A DNA stretch of 64,000 bases from Algoriella xinjiangensis (GTDB taxonomy: Bacteria; Bacteroidota; Bacteroidia; Flavobacteriales; Weeksellaceae), in assembly GCF_900115015.1 (NCBI RefSeq), contig NZ_FOUZ01000016.1, positions 1-64,000 of the forward strand. The letters are read 5' to 3'. The notes under the pieces are model-generated. The model was not told the DNA's origin. It was given only the letters and a program-made list of their open reading frames with translations, and made no database searches. A program made the position numbers and the translations under genes. Numbering within the stretch: position 1 is the stretch's first letter; every line of letters begins with the position of its first letter. Below, one piece after another: positions 24,871-33,808 of this stretch.

Positions 24871-26757
24871 ATGAATAGATTTACTATACTGGTCGCAAGT
24901 ATTTTGATGACGACAACAGCAATGGGACAAAAAGTAATGACGCCTGAGTTATTATGGCAGGTAAAAAAAGTTTCTCCAATTGGAGTTACAAAAGATCAAA
25001 AGAATTTGATTTATAAAGTAACTTCAACTAACGTGAAAACGCAAGAAGATACATCTAAAACATTTATGATTTCTTTGGCAGGTGGTAAAGCTGCTGAAAT
25101 TACAGATTATAAAATACTTTTGGCTGATGAATCTTTAAATAAAGATCAAAAATACAAAGCAGAAACGGAGAAAGTAAAACTTCAAAAAGTTTTTGGATCA
25201 GATTATTATCCGGAAATGGATAAATCAAATGTTCAGATTTATAATGAATTAAATTATAGACATTGGGACACTTGGAATGATGGAAATTTTGATCATTTAT
25301 TGGTTTCAGAAAACAAAGAAAATTCAACTAAAATTGATGTTCTAAAAGATGAACCATATAGCGTTTCCGAATTTGTTTGGGCGCCAGATGGTAAAAAAGT
25401 ATTGTATGTTTCGAAAAAGAAATTTGGTACAGATTGGGCTTTAAGCACAAATACAGACATTTTTCAGTATGATTTAGATACAAAGCAAACAACCAATATT
25501 ACCGAAGGAAAAATGGGCTACGACAATACGCCAAGTTTTTCTACGCAAGGAGATTTTGCTTTTTTAAGTATGGAGCGTGATGGTTATGAAGCTGATAAAA
25601 ATGACTTAATTGTTCGTCGCGGAACTGTAGAATTAAATCTTACAAAACATTGGGATGGTACTGTACAAGGTTATAAATGGAGTAATGACGGAAACAAAAT
25701 TTACTTTAATGCGCCTGTAGGAGGAACAATTCAATTATTTGAAGTTGATGTTAACTTCAAAATGAAGAAAATGCCAACAATCAAACAACTTACAAAAGGT
25801 GATTTTGATATTGCTGATATCAAAGAAATTGTAGGAGGTAAGGCGATTGTAACAAAAACAGATATTAACCATGCTGCAGAAATTTATGTAGTCGATTTAA
25901 AATCTGGTGCGTTAACACAAATCACAAACGAAAACAAAGCTATTTTTGATAACATTGCGTTGAGTGATGTAAAAGCAAGAACAATCAAAACAACAGATGG
26001 TAAAGATATGTTGGCTTGGGTGGTTTATCCTCCAAATTTTGATCCAACTAAAAAATATCCAACATTATTATATTGTCAAGGTGGACCACAATCTGCTTTA
26101 ACACAATTTTATTCTCCACGTTGGAATTTACAATTAATGGCTGCAGAAGGTTACATTGTAATTGCACCAAACCGTAGAGGAATGCCAGGACATGGAGTAG
26201 AATGGAACGAGCAAATTTCGAAAGATTGGGGTGGACAAGTAATGAAAGATTATTTATCTGCGATTGATGATATTTCGAAAGAATCTTATGTAGATAAAGA
26301 TCGTCGTGGCGCTGTTGGTGCTTCTTACGGAGGATATTCTGTGTATTATTTAGCAGGAATTCACGAAGGTCGTTTTAAATCATTTATTGCACATAATGGT
26401 GTTTTTGATTTAAAATCGATGTACGGAACAACAGAAGAAATTTTCTTCACAAATTGGGACGCAGGTGGTGCTTGGTGGGATACAAACAACAAAGCAGCGC
26501 AAAAAACGTATTCGCAATTTGACCCAAGTAGTCCAGCATTGGTTAACAAATGGAAAACGCCTATGTTAATTTATGTTGGTGGTCACGATTTCCGCGTGCC
26601 AATGGGACAAGGACAAGAAGCGTATCAAATTTTACAATTGAAAGGAATTAAATCTAGATTCATTTATTTTCCAGAAGAAAATCACTGGGTTTTAGGACCT
26701 CAAAATTCTATTATTTGGCACACAGAATTCTTTAAATGGTTAAAAGAAACCTTATAA
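24871..26757 (+). CDS. Secreted S9 family prolyl-oligopeptidase-type peptidase
   Basis: 628 aa with a signal peptide (ILVASILMTTTAMGQ). An N-terminal beta-propeller is marked by repeated blade strands such as VWAPDGKKVLYVSKK and YKWSNDGNKIYFN. The C-terminal alpha/beta-hydrolase domain has the nucleophile in GASYGGYS (Ser485), the acid in GGHDFRVP and His in PEENHW. This is the S9B/S9C-type layout (dipeptidyl or acylaminoacyl peptidase). It probably cuts peptides, often after Pro, in the periplasm. The ATG at 24871 is preferred because longer starts lie within and just after the upstream terminator and would bury the signal peptide. Confidence 0.9.
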   Translation: MNRFTILVASILMTTTAMGQKVMTPELLWQVKKVSPIGVTKDQKNLIYKVTSTNVKTQEDTSKTFMISLAGGKAAEITDYKILLADESLNKDQKYKAETEKVKLQKVFGSDYYPEMDKSNVQIYNELNYRHWDTWNDGNFDHLLVSENKENSTKIDVLKDEPYSVSEFVWAPDGKKVLYVSKKKFGTDWALSTNTDIFQYDLDTKQTTNITEGKMGYDNTPSFSTQGDFAFLSMERDGYEADKNDLIVRRGTVELNLTKHWDGTVQGYKWSNDGNKIYFNAPVGGTIQLFEVDVNFKMKKMPTIKQLTKGDFDIADIKEIVGGKAIVTKTDINHAAEIYVVDLKSGALTQITNENKAIFDNIALSDVKARTIKTTDGKDMLAWVVYPPNFDPTKKYPTLLYCQGGPQSALTQFYSPRWNLQLMAAEGYIVIAPNRRGMPGHGVEWNEQISKDWGGQVMKDYLSAIDDISKESYVDKDRRGAVGASYGGYSVYYLAGIHEGRFKSFIAHNGVFDLKSMYGTTEEIFFTNWDAGGAWWDTNNKAAQKTYSQFDPSSPALVNKWKTPMLIYVGGHDFRVPMGQGQEAYQILQLKGIKSRFIYFPEENHWVLGPQNSIIWHTEFFKWLKETL

Positions 26758-26777
26758 ATAATTAATAACCAAAATAT

Positions 26778-26812
26778 AAAAGTGCAACTTGTAAAAAGTT
26801 GCACTTTTTTTA
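26778..26812 (+). terminator. Terminator of the S9 peptidase gene
   Basis: AAAAGTGCAACTT pairs with AAGTTGCACTTTT around a short A-rich loop and runs into T7. Confidence 0.85.
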
Positions 26813-26922
26813 TTTCTTTGAGTATCAATGCTAATAATCAATAATAGAAATGCATTAATTTTTTAAATTTTGTAGAGTAGAATAATCGTTGTAAATTCAT
26901 AAACGGAAGTCAAAACCAATTT

Positions 26923-27624
26923 ATGAGTAAGGATAATAACAAAATATATTTTTCGAATAGCCCATTTGCAAACGGTCATAAAGTAATAGATTTTGTTTGG
27001 AGCGCTCGCTTAGATAAAAAATTCAATCTTTGGATGGATTTTCATTTAGAGACCGATAAATACGATGAAGAAGAGGAGTACAAAGATGCTTTAGATGAGA
27101 TTGATGACATTTCGCAAGAAAATGCAGAACGCTCTTTATGGATAAATTATGATCATTGTATCATATCAAGTACATATTGGCACAATAAAGGAATAAAGAT
27201 TGAAAATGATTCAAAATTAGATTTTGCAGATCTTAATCAAAAAACATTCGAAGTAGATCCAATTCCTGTTGATTTTGACCACGAAGAAGAATTAGCTTTC
27301 GGAATTTCGATGTTAGGAAACGACACAGTTGCGCAACACGAAATTACGTTTTTAGATAGCGAAGAATTTGGTGTTTTTGACATCAAATGGAAAGGTAAAA
27401 TTGCCAATACATATTTAGGCGAAACAGAATTTAATTACGATTTTTATGTTTACATGAAGAACATAAAATTTAACGGAATTAAGATTGATTCATCTTTAGA
27501 AAAAGATAAAGTAATCGAGTTTTTTAAAACTAAATTAGTTCATTTTGATGATTTCGAATTGATTGAAACCGATGATTTAGAGTTAGAAGATTACATCTTA
27601 AAAATCAGAAAACAAGAAGATTAA
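26923..27624 (+). CDS. Acidic cytosolic protein of unknown function before the phytochrome gene
   Basis: 233 aa without signal peptide or membrane segment. It is rich in Asp and Glu (DKYDEEEEYKDALDEIDD), with several predicted beta-strands (LWINYDHCIISSTYWHNKG, EFGVFDIKWKGKIANTYLG). No known domain was recognised. It ends 63 nt before the phytochrome start with no terminator between, so it may be co-transcribed with the light-sensing genes, but nothing in the protein indicates that role. Confidence 0.65.
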   Translation: MSKDNNKIYFSNSPFANGHKVIDFVWSARLDKKFNLWMDFHLETDKYDEEEEYKDALDEIDDISQENAERSLWINYDHCIISSTYWHNKGIKIENDSKLDFADLNQKTFEVDPIPVDFDHEEELAFGISMLGNDTVAQHEITFLDSEEFGVFDIKWKGKIANTYLGETEFNYDFYVYMKNIKFNGIKIDSSLEKDKVIEFFKTKLVHFDDFELIETDDLELEDYILKIRKQED

Positions 27625-27687
27625 ATAACAGTTTGTTATAATTTATATTCAACTTCAAGAGCAATCTTGGGAAAAGTTTATTTGCGT

Positions 27688-29865
27688 ATGAATAAGAAGA
27701 TGATTGAGGAATGTCATGAAGAAAAAATTCAATATTTTAACGAGATTCAACCATTTGGATACTTGATTGGAATTGATATTTCGACGCTCAAAATTGAATT
27801 TGTTTCTGATAATATTTCACTTCTTTTTTTTGAAAATGCAGTTAATTTAATCGGTAAAAAAATAACAGATTATTTAGCAATTGATATAGATTTCGATAAA
27901 ATATTATCTTTAGATGAAGGCGAATTTGATCGTGATTCTATTCAAATTAATTCGCAAACATATCATCTTACAACCTACCATAATTCGCAAATAATTTATC
28001 TCGAATTAGAGAATTTAATTGTTGTAGAAAATCGTTCATCTTATCACTATGATTCCGAACAATTGCTGTATACAAAGTCAATTGAGGATAATTGGACGTT
28101 ATTAATTAATTCGATAAAAGGATTAATTGGTTATGATCGCGTGATGATTTATCAGTTTTTAGAAGACAATAGCGGAGTTGTTGTTGCTGAAAATGTAGAT
28201 GCAGGTATGGATTCGTACTTAGGATTACGTTTTCCAGAATTTGATATTCCAAAACAAGCCCGTTTGTTGTATATCAAGAAGAAAAGCCGCATGGTTGCTG
28301 ATATTGATGAGGAAAGAATTGGTGTAATAAGTCGGGATAATAAACCTGTCGATTTAACATATACCTCGATTAGAGCTTTTTCTTCAGCGCATTTAGAATA
28401 TTTACGAAATGCAAAAGCGTTTGGTAGTTTTTCAGTTTCTATTGTGATAAATGACCGCCTTTGGGGATTGGTTGCGTGTCAAAATTCGACACCAAAATAT
28501 ATTCCAAATCAGGTTAGATTACAAGCAGAATTGTTAACTAGACTTGCGCGTTTAACCTATGTTAACTTTAAATCGAATGAAAGATTGCAGTTCCAAAATC
28601 ATTTTAATGAAATTGCGATGCGTCTTAAAGAAAATTTGTTGGTAGAAGACAGTTTACAAAACTCTATTCACAACAATATTCACGAAATTCAAGATTTAAC
28701 TGATGCAGACGGAATTGCGTTAGTAGCGCATGAAAATATATTTACGCACGGAAATACACCAGAAATTGAGGAGATTTTTAGAATTAAAAAATGGGCAAAA
28801 GAGAATGAAATAACGACTTTATTTTGTTCAAATTCATTTTTAATTGATTACGAAGAAATGCTTAATTTAACATCGGCTTCGGCTGGAGTGATGTTTTCTT
28901 TTTTAGATCAACATTATCAACATTTTATAATTTGGTTTAAAAAAGAGGAAATTTACAATGTAAATTGGGCTGGAAAACCAACTAAATTTGAGAATACAAA
29001 AATTATTGATGAGGTAGAAACTTTGTATTTTTCTCCACGTAAATCTTTTCAAATTTGGGAGCAAGAAATTGGTCGAAAGTCTTTTGTTTGGAAAGAAAAA
29101 GAAATTTTTGTAGCCAAAGAAGTGTTGAAATTAATTGTAGAAACACTTCATATTCAATCATTCAAAATTCATAGTTTGTATGAGCAATTACAAGAAATTA
29201 ATGAAGAATTAGATTCGTTTTCATACACAATTTCCCACGATTTACGTACACCATTAACCGTGATGAAATTGAATTGTCAGATTTTACAAAGAACTTTAGG
29301 CGACACTGAAATGAAAGCTGATCGATTGAAAAGTGTGATTTCTGAAATTGATAGAATGACAGAAATGATGCAAGAAATTTTGACTTTAAGTAAAGCTAAA
29401 AAATCTGAAATTATTTTAAAAGAGATAGAAACTCGTCCAATAATTGATAAAATTGTACAAGATGTTTTGATGTATTATAGTGCAGAAGAAACGAATGTAG
29501 AAATTGAGAATATTGAGCATGTTTTTGCAGATAAAACAATGGTTTTCGAGGTTTTTCAGAATGTTATTGGGAATGCAGTTAAATATTCTTCAACTCAAGA
29601 ATTTCCAAAAGTTTCGATAAAATCAGAGATTGTAGATGATCAAGTTATTTACCAAATTTCAGATAATGGAATTGGAATTAAAAAAGATGATCACGATAAG
29701 ATGTTTAAACTTTTTAGTAGAATGTCCAATACTGGGAATATACAAGGAAATGGCGTTGGTTTATCGATTGCGCTTCGAATGATGAATCGTATGGATGGTG
29801 ATATAAATTTTGAAAGTAAAGAAGGAGAAGGAACGACTTTTGTATTAAGTTTTAAAAAACCGTAA
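27688..29865 (+). CDS. bphP: Bacteriophytochrome sensor histidine kinase
   Basis: 725 aa in the order PAS-GAF-PHY-HisKA-HATPase, a red/far-red light sensor. The biliverdin-attaching Cys is Cys9: it lies 11 residues before IQPFG, exactly as Cys24 does before IQPHG in Deinococcus BphP. The GAF domain has the FPEFDIPKQARLLY segment (D-I-P motif), and the PHY tongue has SPRKSF. Kinase motifs are H517 in SHDLRTPL, N-box NVIGNAVKYSS, DNGIGI and GNGVGLSIAL. The ATG at 27688 replaces an upstream TTG. The heme oxygenase gene starts 2 nt after the stop. No receiver domain is fused, and no response regulator lies beside it. Confidence 0.95.
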   Translation: MNKKMIEECHEEKIQYFNEIQPFGYLIGIDISTLKIEFVSDNISLLFFENAVNLIGKKITDYLAIDIDFDKILSLDEGEFDRDSIQINSQTYHLTTYHNSQIIYLELENLIVVENRSSYHYDSEQLLYTKSIEDNWTLLINSIKGLIGYDRVMIYQFLEDNSGVVVAENVDAGMDSYLGLRFPEFDIPKQARLLYIKKKSRMVADIDEERIGVISRDNKPVDLTYTSIRAFSSAHLEYLRNAKAFGSFSVSIVINDRLWGLVACQNSTPKYIPNQVRLQAELLTRLARLTYVNFKSNERLQFQNHFNEIAMRLKENLLVEDSLQNSIHNNIHEIQDLTDADGIALVAHENIFTHGNTPEIEEIFRIKKWAKENEITTLFCSNSFLIDYEEMLNLTSASAGVMFSFLDQHYQHFIIWFKKEEIYNVNWAGKPTKFENTKIIDEVETLYFSPRKSFQIWEQEIGRKSFVWKEKEIFVAKEVLKLIVETLHIQSFKIHSLYEQLQEINEELDSFSYTISHDLRTPLTVMKLNCQILQRTLGDTEMKADRLKSVISEIDRMTEMMQEILTLSKAKKSEIILKEIETRPIIDKIVQDVLMYYSAEETNVEIENIEHVFADKTMVFEVFQNVIGNAVKYSSTQEFPKVSIKSEIVDDQVIYQISDNGIGIKKDDHDKMFKLFSRMSNTGNIQGNGVGLSIALRMMNRMDGDINFESKEGEGTTFVLSFKKP

Positions 29866-29867
29866 CT

Positions 29868-30422
29868 ATGTTATCAAACTATTTAAAAGAGAAAACAGCA
29901 AATTATCATAACGAAATTGAAACTAAATTAGAATCAAATAAATTGTTTGATGGCACTTTTTCTGATGGAAATTATTATAAAATGTTGCAAGTAAATCATC
30001 AGTTTTTAAAGGTTTATGAAAACGCAATTAAAAACTTTTTGACAACCAAAGATATAGATGTTTTAGCGCAAACAAATTTTGATAAAACAGCTTTAATTGA
30101 AAAGGATTTACAAGAACTTAATTTGAATAATTTAACATTCGAAACAGAAGCTAATCTTAGTAATAGAGCTGAAGCGTTTGGTGCTTTGTATGTGATAGAA
30201 GGATCGATGTTAGGCGGAAATGTAATTGCGAAAACGCTTAAAAAATACCCGAATTTAGAACATAAAAGTTTCAATTATTTTGGACATTATGGCGAAAATT
30301 TAGGTCAAAGCTGGAAAACTTTCTTGGCTTATATTAATGAAGAATTTACAACTGAAGAAGAATTAAATCAAGTATTTGAAGGAGCTAAAAAAGCTTACGA
30401 AGATTTGATAAGTTTTGCTTAG
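29868..30422 (+). CDS. bphO: Biliverdin-producing heme oxygenase (BphO)
   Basis: 184-aa helical heme oxygenase. The proximal heme ligand is His14 in TANYHNEIE. The distal helix has the flexible glycine motif in YVIEGSMLGGNVIAKTL, and the FGHYGENLGQSWKTF segment near the end matches phytochrome-linked enzymes. It opens heme to biliverdin, iron and CO, and its biliverdin is the chromophore of the phytochrome encoded just upstream. The 2-nt spacing implies co-translation. The pair ends at the terminator at 30444. Confidence 0.92.
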   Translation: MLSNYLKEKTANYHNEIETKLESNKLFDGTFSDGNYYKMLQVNHQFLKVYENAIKNFLTTKDIDVLAQTNFDKTALIEKDLQELNLNNLTFETEANLSNRAEAFGALYVIEGSMLGGNVIAKTLKKYPNLEHKSFNYFGHYGENLGQSWKTFLAYINEEFTTEEELNQVFEGAKKAYEDLISFA

Positions 30423-30443
30423 AATTATAAAAAATATATACAT

Positions 30444-30476
30444 AAAAAAGCCTCACAAATCGTGAGGCTTTTTTTG
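30444..30476 (+). terminator. Terminator of the phytochrome-heme oxygenase unit
   Basis: AAAAAAGCCTCAC and GTGAGGCTTTTTTT form a strong stem-loop (loop AAATC) 22 nt after the stop codon. Confidence 0.88.
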
Positions 30477-30606
30477 ATTTTATGTAAAATGAATTTACTT
30501 TTTATTGTCTTGTAATCTTACATAAGAGTTAATCTAAAAAAATTGAGAAAATAATAAATCACTAATTTTTGATCTTATATTAATGTAGAATATCTTCAAA
30601 TCTTCC

Positions 30607-30614
30607 TAAATTTG
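30607..30614 (+). promoter_or_regulatory. Promoter -7 box abutting a start codon
   Basis: TAAATTTG followed by GAAC and then the ATG at 30619. The 4-nt gap predicts a transcript starting at the ATG. No well-spaced -33 TTTG was seen. Confidence 0.45.
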
Positions 30615-30618
30615 GAAC

Positions 30619-31887
30619 ATGAAAAAATTAGTACTTAGTTTATTTTCTGTACTTGTATTGGCAGGTTCTGTTACTACAAATGCGCAAGAAATCGAAAATC
30701 AAATTGTGGTAGAAAATCGTGTAAATGATCCGAAGCAGTTTGATAAACCTTATGTTATTTTAATTTCTGCAGATGGTTTTCGTTATGATTATGCGAAAAA
30801 ATATGAAGCAACAAATTTGCTGAATTTTGCTAAAAGTGGAATAGAAGCAAAGGCAATGTATCCATCTTTTCCTTCAATTACTTTTCCAAATCATTATACA
30901 ATTGTAACAGGAATGTATCCTATTCATCACGGTTTGGTAGGAAATTCTATGTTAGATGTTGCAACTGGCGAACGTTATTCTTTGGGAAATGCAAAAGCGG
31001 TTACAAATGCGAAATGGTACGGAGGAACGCCAATTTGGAATCTTGCAGAAAAAAATAAAATGATTTCTGCTTGTTATTATTGGCCAGGTTCAGAAGCGCC
31101 GATTAACGGTATTTTACCAACTTATTCGTACAAATATTCTGAAAAATCGCCTATTGATTTTCGTATTCAACAAGTGGTAAATTGGTTAGAATTACCCGAA
31201 GACAAACGACCACATTTGATTACATTTTATTTTCCAGAAGTAGATCATGCCGGACATTCTTTTGGACCAGATTCTCAAGAAACGAAAGAAGCCGTTCATT
31301 TTATCGATCAATCAATCAAAAAATTGAATGATGAAGTTGCTAAAACAGGACTTAATGTCAATTTTGTTTTTGTATCCGATCATGGTATGACGAGAATTGA
31401 TGATGAAAATCCATTAAAATTACCAATCAAAATTGATGACACAAAAGTGCAAGTGGTTTACAACGGTTCTTACGTTAGTTTATTTATAAAAGACAAAACA
31501 GATGTTGACTCGGTATATAATCAATTAAAAGTAGTTAAAACCAATCAATTTGAGGTATATAAAACGACAGATGTTCCAGCAAAATATAATTTTAATGCAA
31601 AAGATGATCGTTTAGGTAGAATTGGAGAAATTATTTTGATTGCGCATGCACCAAATTATTTTTCAAATCATACTGCTCCAAAAGGTTCGCACGGATTTTT
31701 TGTAAAAGAAACACCAGAAATGAAAGCGACTTTTATGGCTTGGGGACCAAATTTTAAGAGTGGAAAAGTGATTAAACCATTCGAAAATATACAGATTTAT
31801 CCAATGTTAGCAAAAATATTAGGTTTGCCAATTGAGGATAAAATTGATGGAAATAATCAATTAGCCAATAAAATTTTGAAGAAATAA
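30619..31887 (+). CDS. Secreted ectonucleotide pyrophosphatase/phosphodiesterase (alkaline phosphatase superfamily)
   Basis: 422 aa with a signal peptide (VLSLFSVLVLAGSVTTNAQ). The first metal site begins at YVILISADGFRYDY, and the nucleophile Thr is in PSFPSITFPNHYT, the NPP-type arrangement. LITFYFPEVDHAGHSFG and FVFVSDHGM supply the second metal-ligand cluster. KGSHGF near the C-terminus holds the last His. Family members cleave phosphodiester or pyrophosphate bonds in nucleotides or lipids; here the enzyme is exported. It is monocistronic. Confidence 0.88.
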   Translation: MKKLVLSLFSVLVLAGSVTTNAQEIENQIVVENRVNDPKQFDKPYVILISADGFRYDYAKKYEATNLLNFAKSGIEAKAMYPSFPSITFPNHYTIVTGMYPIHHGLVGNSMLDVATGERYSLGNAKAVTNAKWYGGTPIWNLAEKNKMISACYYWPGSEAPINGILPTYSYKYSEKSPIDFRIQQVVNWLELPEDKRPHLITFYFPEVDHAGHSFGPDSQETKEAVHFIDQSIKKLNDEVAKTGLNVNFVFVSDHGMTRIDDENPLKLPIKIDDTKVQVVYNGSYVSLFIKDKTDVDSVYNQLKVVKTNQFEVYKTTDVPAKYNFNAKDDRLGRIGEIILIAHAPNYFSNHTAPKGSHGFFVKETPEMKATFMAWGPNFKSGKVIKPFENIQIYPMLAKILGLPIEDKIDGNNQLANKILKK

Positions 31888-31903
31888 ATTACATAAAATT
31901 AAA

Positions 31904-31931
31904 AAAAGGTGAGTAGAAATACTCACCTTTT
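31904..31931. terminator. Bidirectional terminator between convergent genes
   Basis: AAAAGGTGAGTA (31904-31915) pairs perfectly with TACTCACCTTTT (31920-31931) around GAAA. Confidence 0.85.
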
Positions 31932-31952
31932 ATATTTGAAAAATAACGAATG

Positions 31953-32921
31953 TTATGATTTCTTAAAATTTATATTTGATATAATAATTGCAAATATAAT
32001 AACCGCTATTCCTGCCCATTGTATTGCTAATACCTGTTCTTGTAAAACGATAAATGCAAGGGTTACAGAAACGGGTAATTCTAATGATGATACAATACTT
32101 CCTAAACCTAAACCTGTGTGCGGAAATCCTTTGTTTAGTAGGATAGGAGGTAATACTGTTCCGAATAAAGAAAGCATTAATCCCCATGTATAAAATATGC
32201 TCCAATTAAATGGATGAATACCGGTTACATCATCCGAAAAGTTTTTGTATAAACTTAATAATCCATCAAAATAATATGGACCAATTTGACTAAGAAATAC
32301 AAATATTGCAACTACAATTCCACCTCCGTACAACATCCACAAACTTTTTTTGTAAGCTGGTAAATAATTTGCCATACTGTTTGATGTAAACATTGTTGTG
32401 GTAAAAGAGCAAGCAGCTAAAAATCCCCAGAATAAACCTTTTCCGTTTAATTCTGCATCTTGGTTAATTAAATTTGTAGCCAATACAGTTCCAAATAATA
32501 CGAGAACCATAGCGATTAATTTTTTAGCCGAAGGGAATTTTCTACTCAATACACTTTCTACTAAAATACTAATCCAAACTGTTTGCATCAAAAGCACAAT
32601 TGCAATTGAAACATTGATGTATTGTACCGCCAAATAATAAAACAAACTTGTAAAGCCTAAAGAAGTTCCTGCAACAATTAATTTTTTCTTGTCTTGAGGT
32701 TTAACTTCGGGTAAGTTTTTATTTTTTTGATGCATGATAAAATTAATGACCAATAAAGCCAAAATTCCTAAAACAAACTGCGAAGCTGTAACTTCTGCAG
32801 TCGTGTAGCCTTGGTCGTAAGCAACTTTAACAAAAGTGGCAAGCATTCCGTAGAAACTTGCGCCCATTGCAACGAACAAAACACCCTTCAACATATTTTT
32901 ATTTTCCATATTATTTTCCAT
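31953..32921 (-). CDS. EamA/DMT-family transporter
   Basis: 322 aa with ten predicted membrane helices in two EamA repeats. The first runs from GVLFVAMGASFYGMLATFVK, and the second repeat ends SLELPVSVTLAFIVLQEQVL and AGIAVIIFAIIIS. DMT exporters move metabolites such as amino acids or purines; the substrate is unknown. Three in-frame ATGs precede the first helix. An upstream ATG at 32945 would translate through the terminator hairpin at 32928-32952, so the ATG at 32921 (or 32909) is more likely. Confidence 0.85.
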   Translation of the reverse strand: MENNMENKNMLKGVLFVAMGASFYGMLATFVKVAYDQGYTTAEVTASQFVLGILALLVINFIMHQKNKNLPEVKPQDKKKLIVAGTSLGFTSLFYYLAVQYINVSIAIVLLMQTVWISILVESVLSRKFPSAKKLIAMVLVLFGTVLATNLINQDAELNGKGLFWGFLAACSFTTTMFTSNSMANYLPAYKKSLWMLYGGGIVVAIFVFLSQIGPYYFDGLLSLYKNFSDDVTGIHPFNWSIFYTWGLMLSLFGTVLPPILLNKGFPHTGLGLGSIVSSLELPVSVTLAFIVLQEQVLAIQWAGIAVIIFAIIISNINFKKS

Positions 32922-32927
32922 AAAAAA

Positions 32928-32952
32928 GGCTTGATTCATTTTCAATCAAGCC
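32928..32952 (-). terminator. Terminator of the deoxynucleoside kinase gene
   Basis: GGCTTGATT (32928-32936) and AATCAAGCC (32944-32952) form a perfect stem, followed by T6 on the minus strand. It lies between the kinase stop and the EamA start. Confidence 0.8.
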
Positions 32953-32978
32953 GTGCAAGTTAATCTATTTTTTAGGAA

Positions 32979-33593
32979 CTAAAAAAGCCCATTTATTTCA
33001 GCCTCTATCTTATTAAAAATAGAACCTAAATCTTCTTTATTTTCAACAAAATCTAAATTGTCAACGTCAATTACTAACACTTTTCCTTCTTTGTAATTCG
33101 AAATCCATTTATCATATTTATCATTTAATCGGCTTAAATAATCAATACTAATTGAGTTTTCGTAATCACGACCACGTTTCTGAATTTGAGCAACCAAAGT
33201 AGGAATAGAAGCTTTTAAATAGATTAATAAATCTGGAGCTTCTACAAAACTTGTCATTAAATTAAAAACGCGCAAATAGTTGTTGTAGTCACGTGTAGAC
33301 AAAAGTCCCATATCATTTAGATTGCTCGCAAAAATATGCGCATCCTCATAAATAGTACGGTCTTGGATAATATTTTTACCACTTTCTCTGATTTCTTTAA
33401 CCTGATTGAAACGGCTTCCTAAGAAATAAATCTGAAGATTAAAAGCCCATTTCTCCATATCATTATAAAAATCATCTAGATAAGGGTTTGTTTCAACATC
33501 TTCAAACTGAGCTGTCCAGTTATATTGTTTTGCTAAAAGATTTGTTAGAGTAGTTTTACCTGCTCCAATATTTCCGGCGATGGCGATATGCAT
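32979..33593 (-). CDS. Deoxynucleoside kinase
   Basis: 204 aa of the dNK family (deoxyadenosine/deoxyguanosine kinase-like). It starts directly with MHIAIAGNIGAGKTTL (P-loop). QFEDVETNPYLDDFY holds the base-contacting acidic residue, IQDRTIYEDAHIFA the DR-(S/T) motif, and QKRGRDYENSI the lid arginines. It phosphorylates deoxynucleosides for salvage in the cytosol. The ATG at 33593 is preferred because 12 extra upstream residues would precede the first strand. A TATATTTG box lies at 33617-33624. Confidence 0.9.
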   Translation of the reverse strand: MHIAIAGNIGAGKTTLTNLLAKQYNWTAQFEDVETNPYLDDFYNDMEKWAFNLQIYFLGSRFNQVKEIRESGKNIIQDRTIYEDAHIFASNLNDMGLLSTRDYNNYLRVFNLMTSFVEAPDLLIYLKASIPTLVAQIQKRGRDYENSISIDYLSRLNDKYDKWISNYKEGKVLVIDVDNLDFVENKEDLGSIFNKIEAEINGLF

Positions 33594-33616
33594 TTTTCCA
33601 ATTATTTTAACGTCTG

Positions 33617-33624
33617 CAAATATA
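33617..33624 (-). promoter_or_regulatory. Promoter -7 box of the deoxynucleoside kinase gene
   Basis: TATATTTG on the minus strand, 23 nt before the ATG at 33593. It overlaps the longer reading of the frame, supporting the shorter start. Confidence 0.45.
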
Positions 33625-33808
33625 CACAACCTAAAATTTCAAAACAAAATTTGGAGCGAAGCTTCATAGAAAAATCTTTTTTAGAATAAAAATTATTTGG
33701 ATTCAAATCTGAATCAATAAATTATTTAGAATGAATTTTTAATTGCTTATTTTTAGATATAATAATAAAAATAAATGATTTAAGTTTTTGAATATCAGAA
33801 TAAAATAA

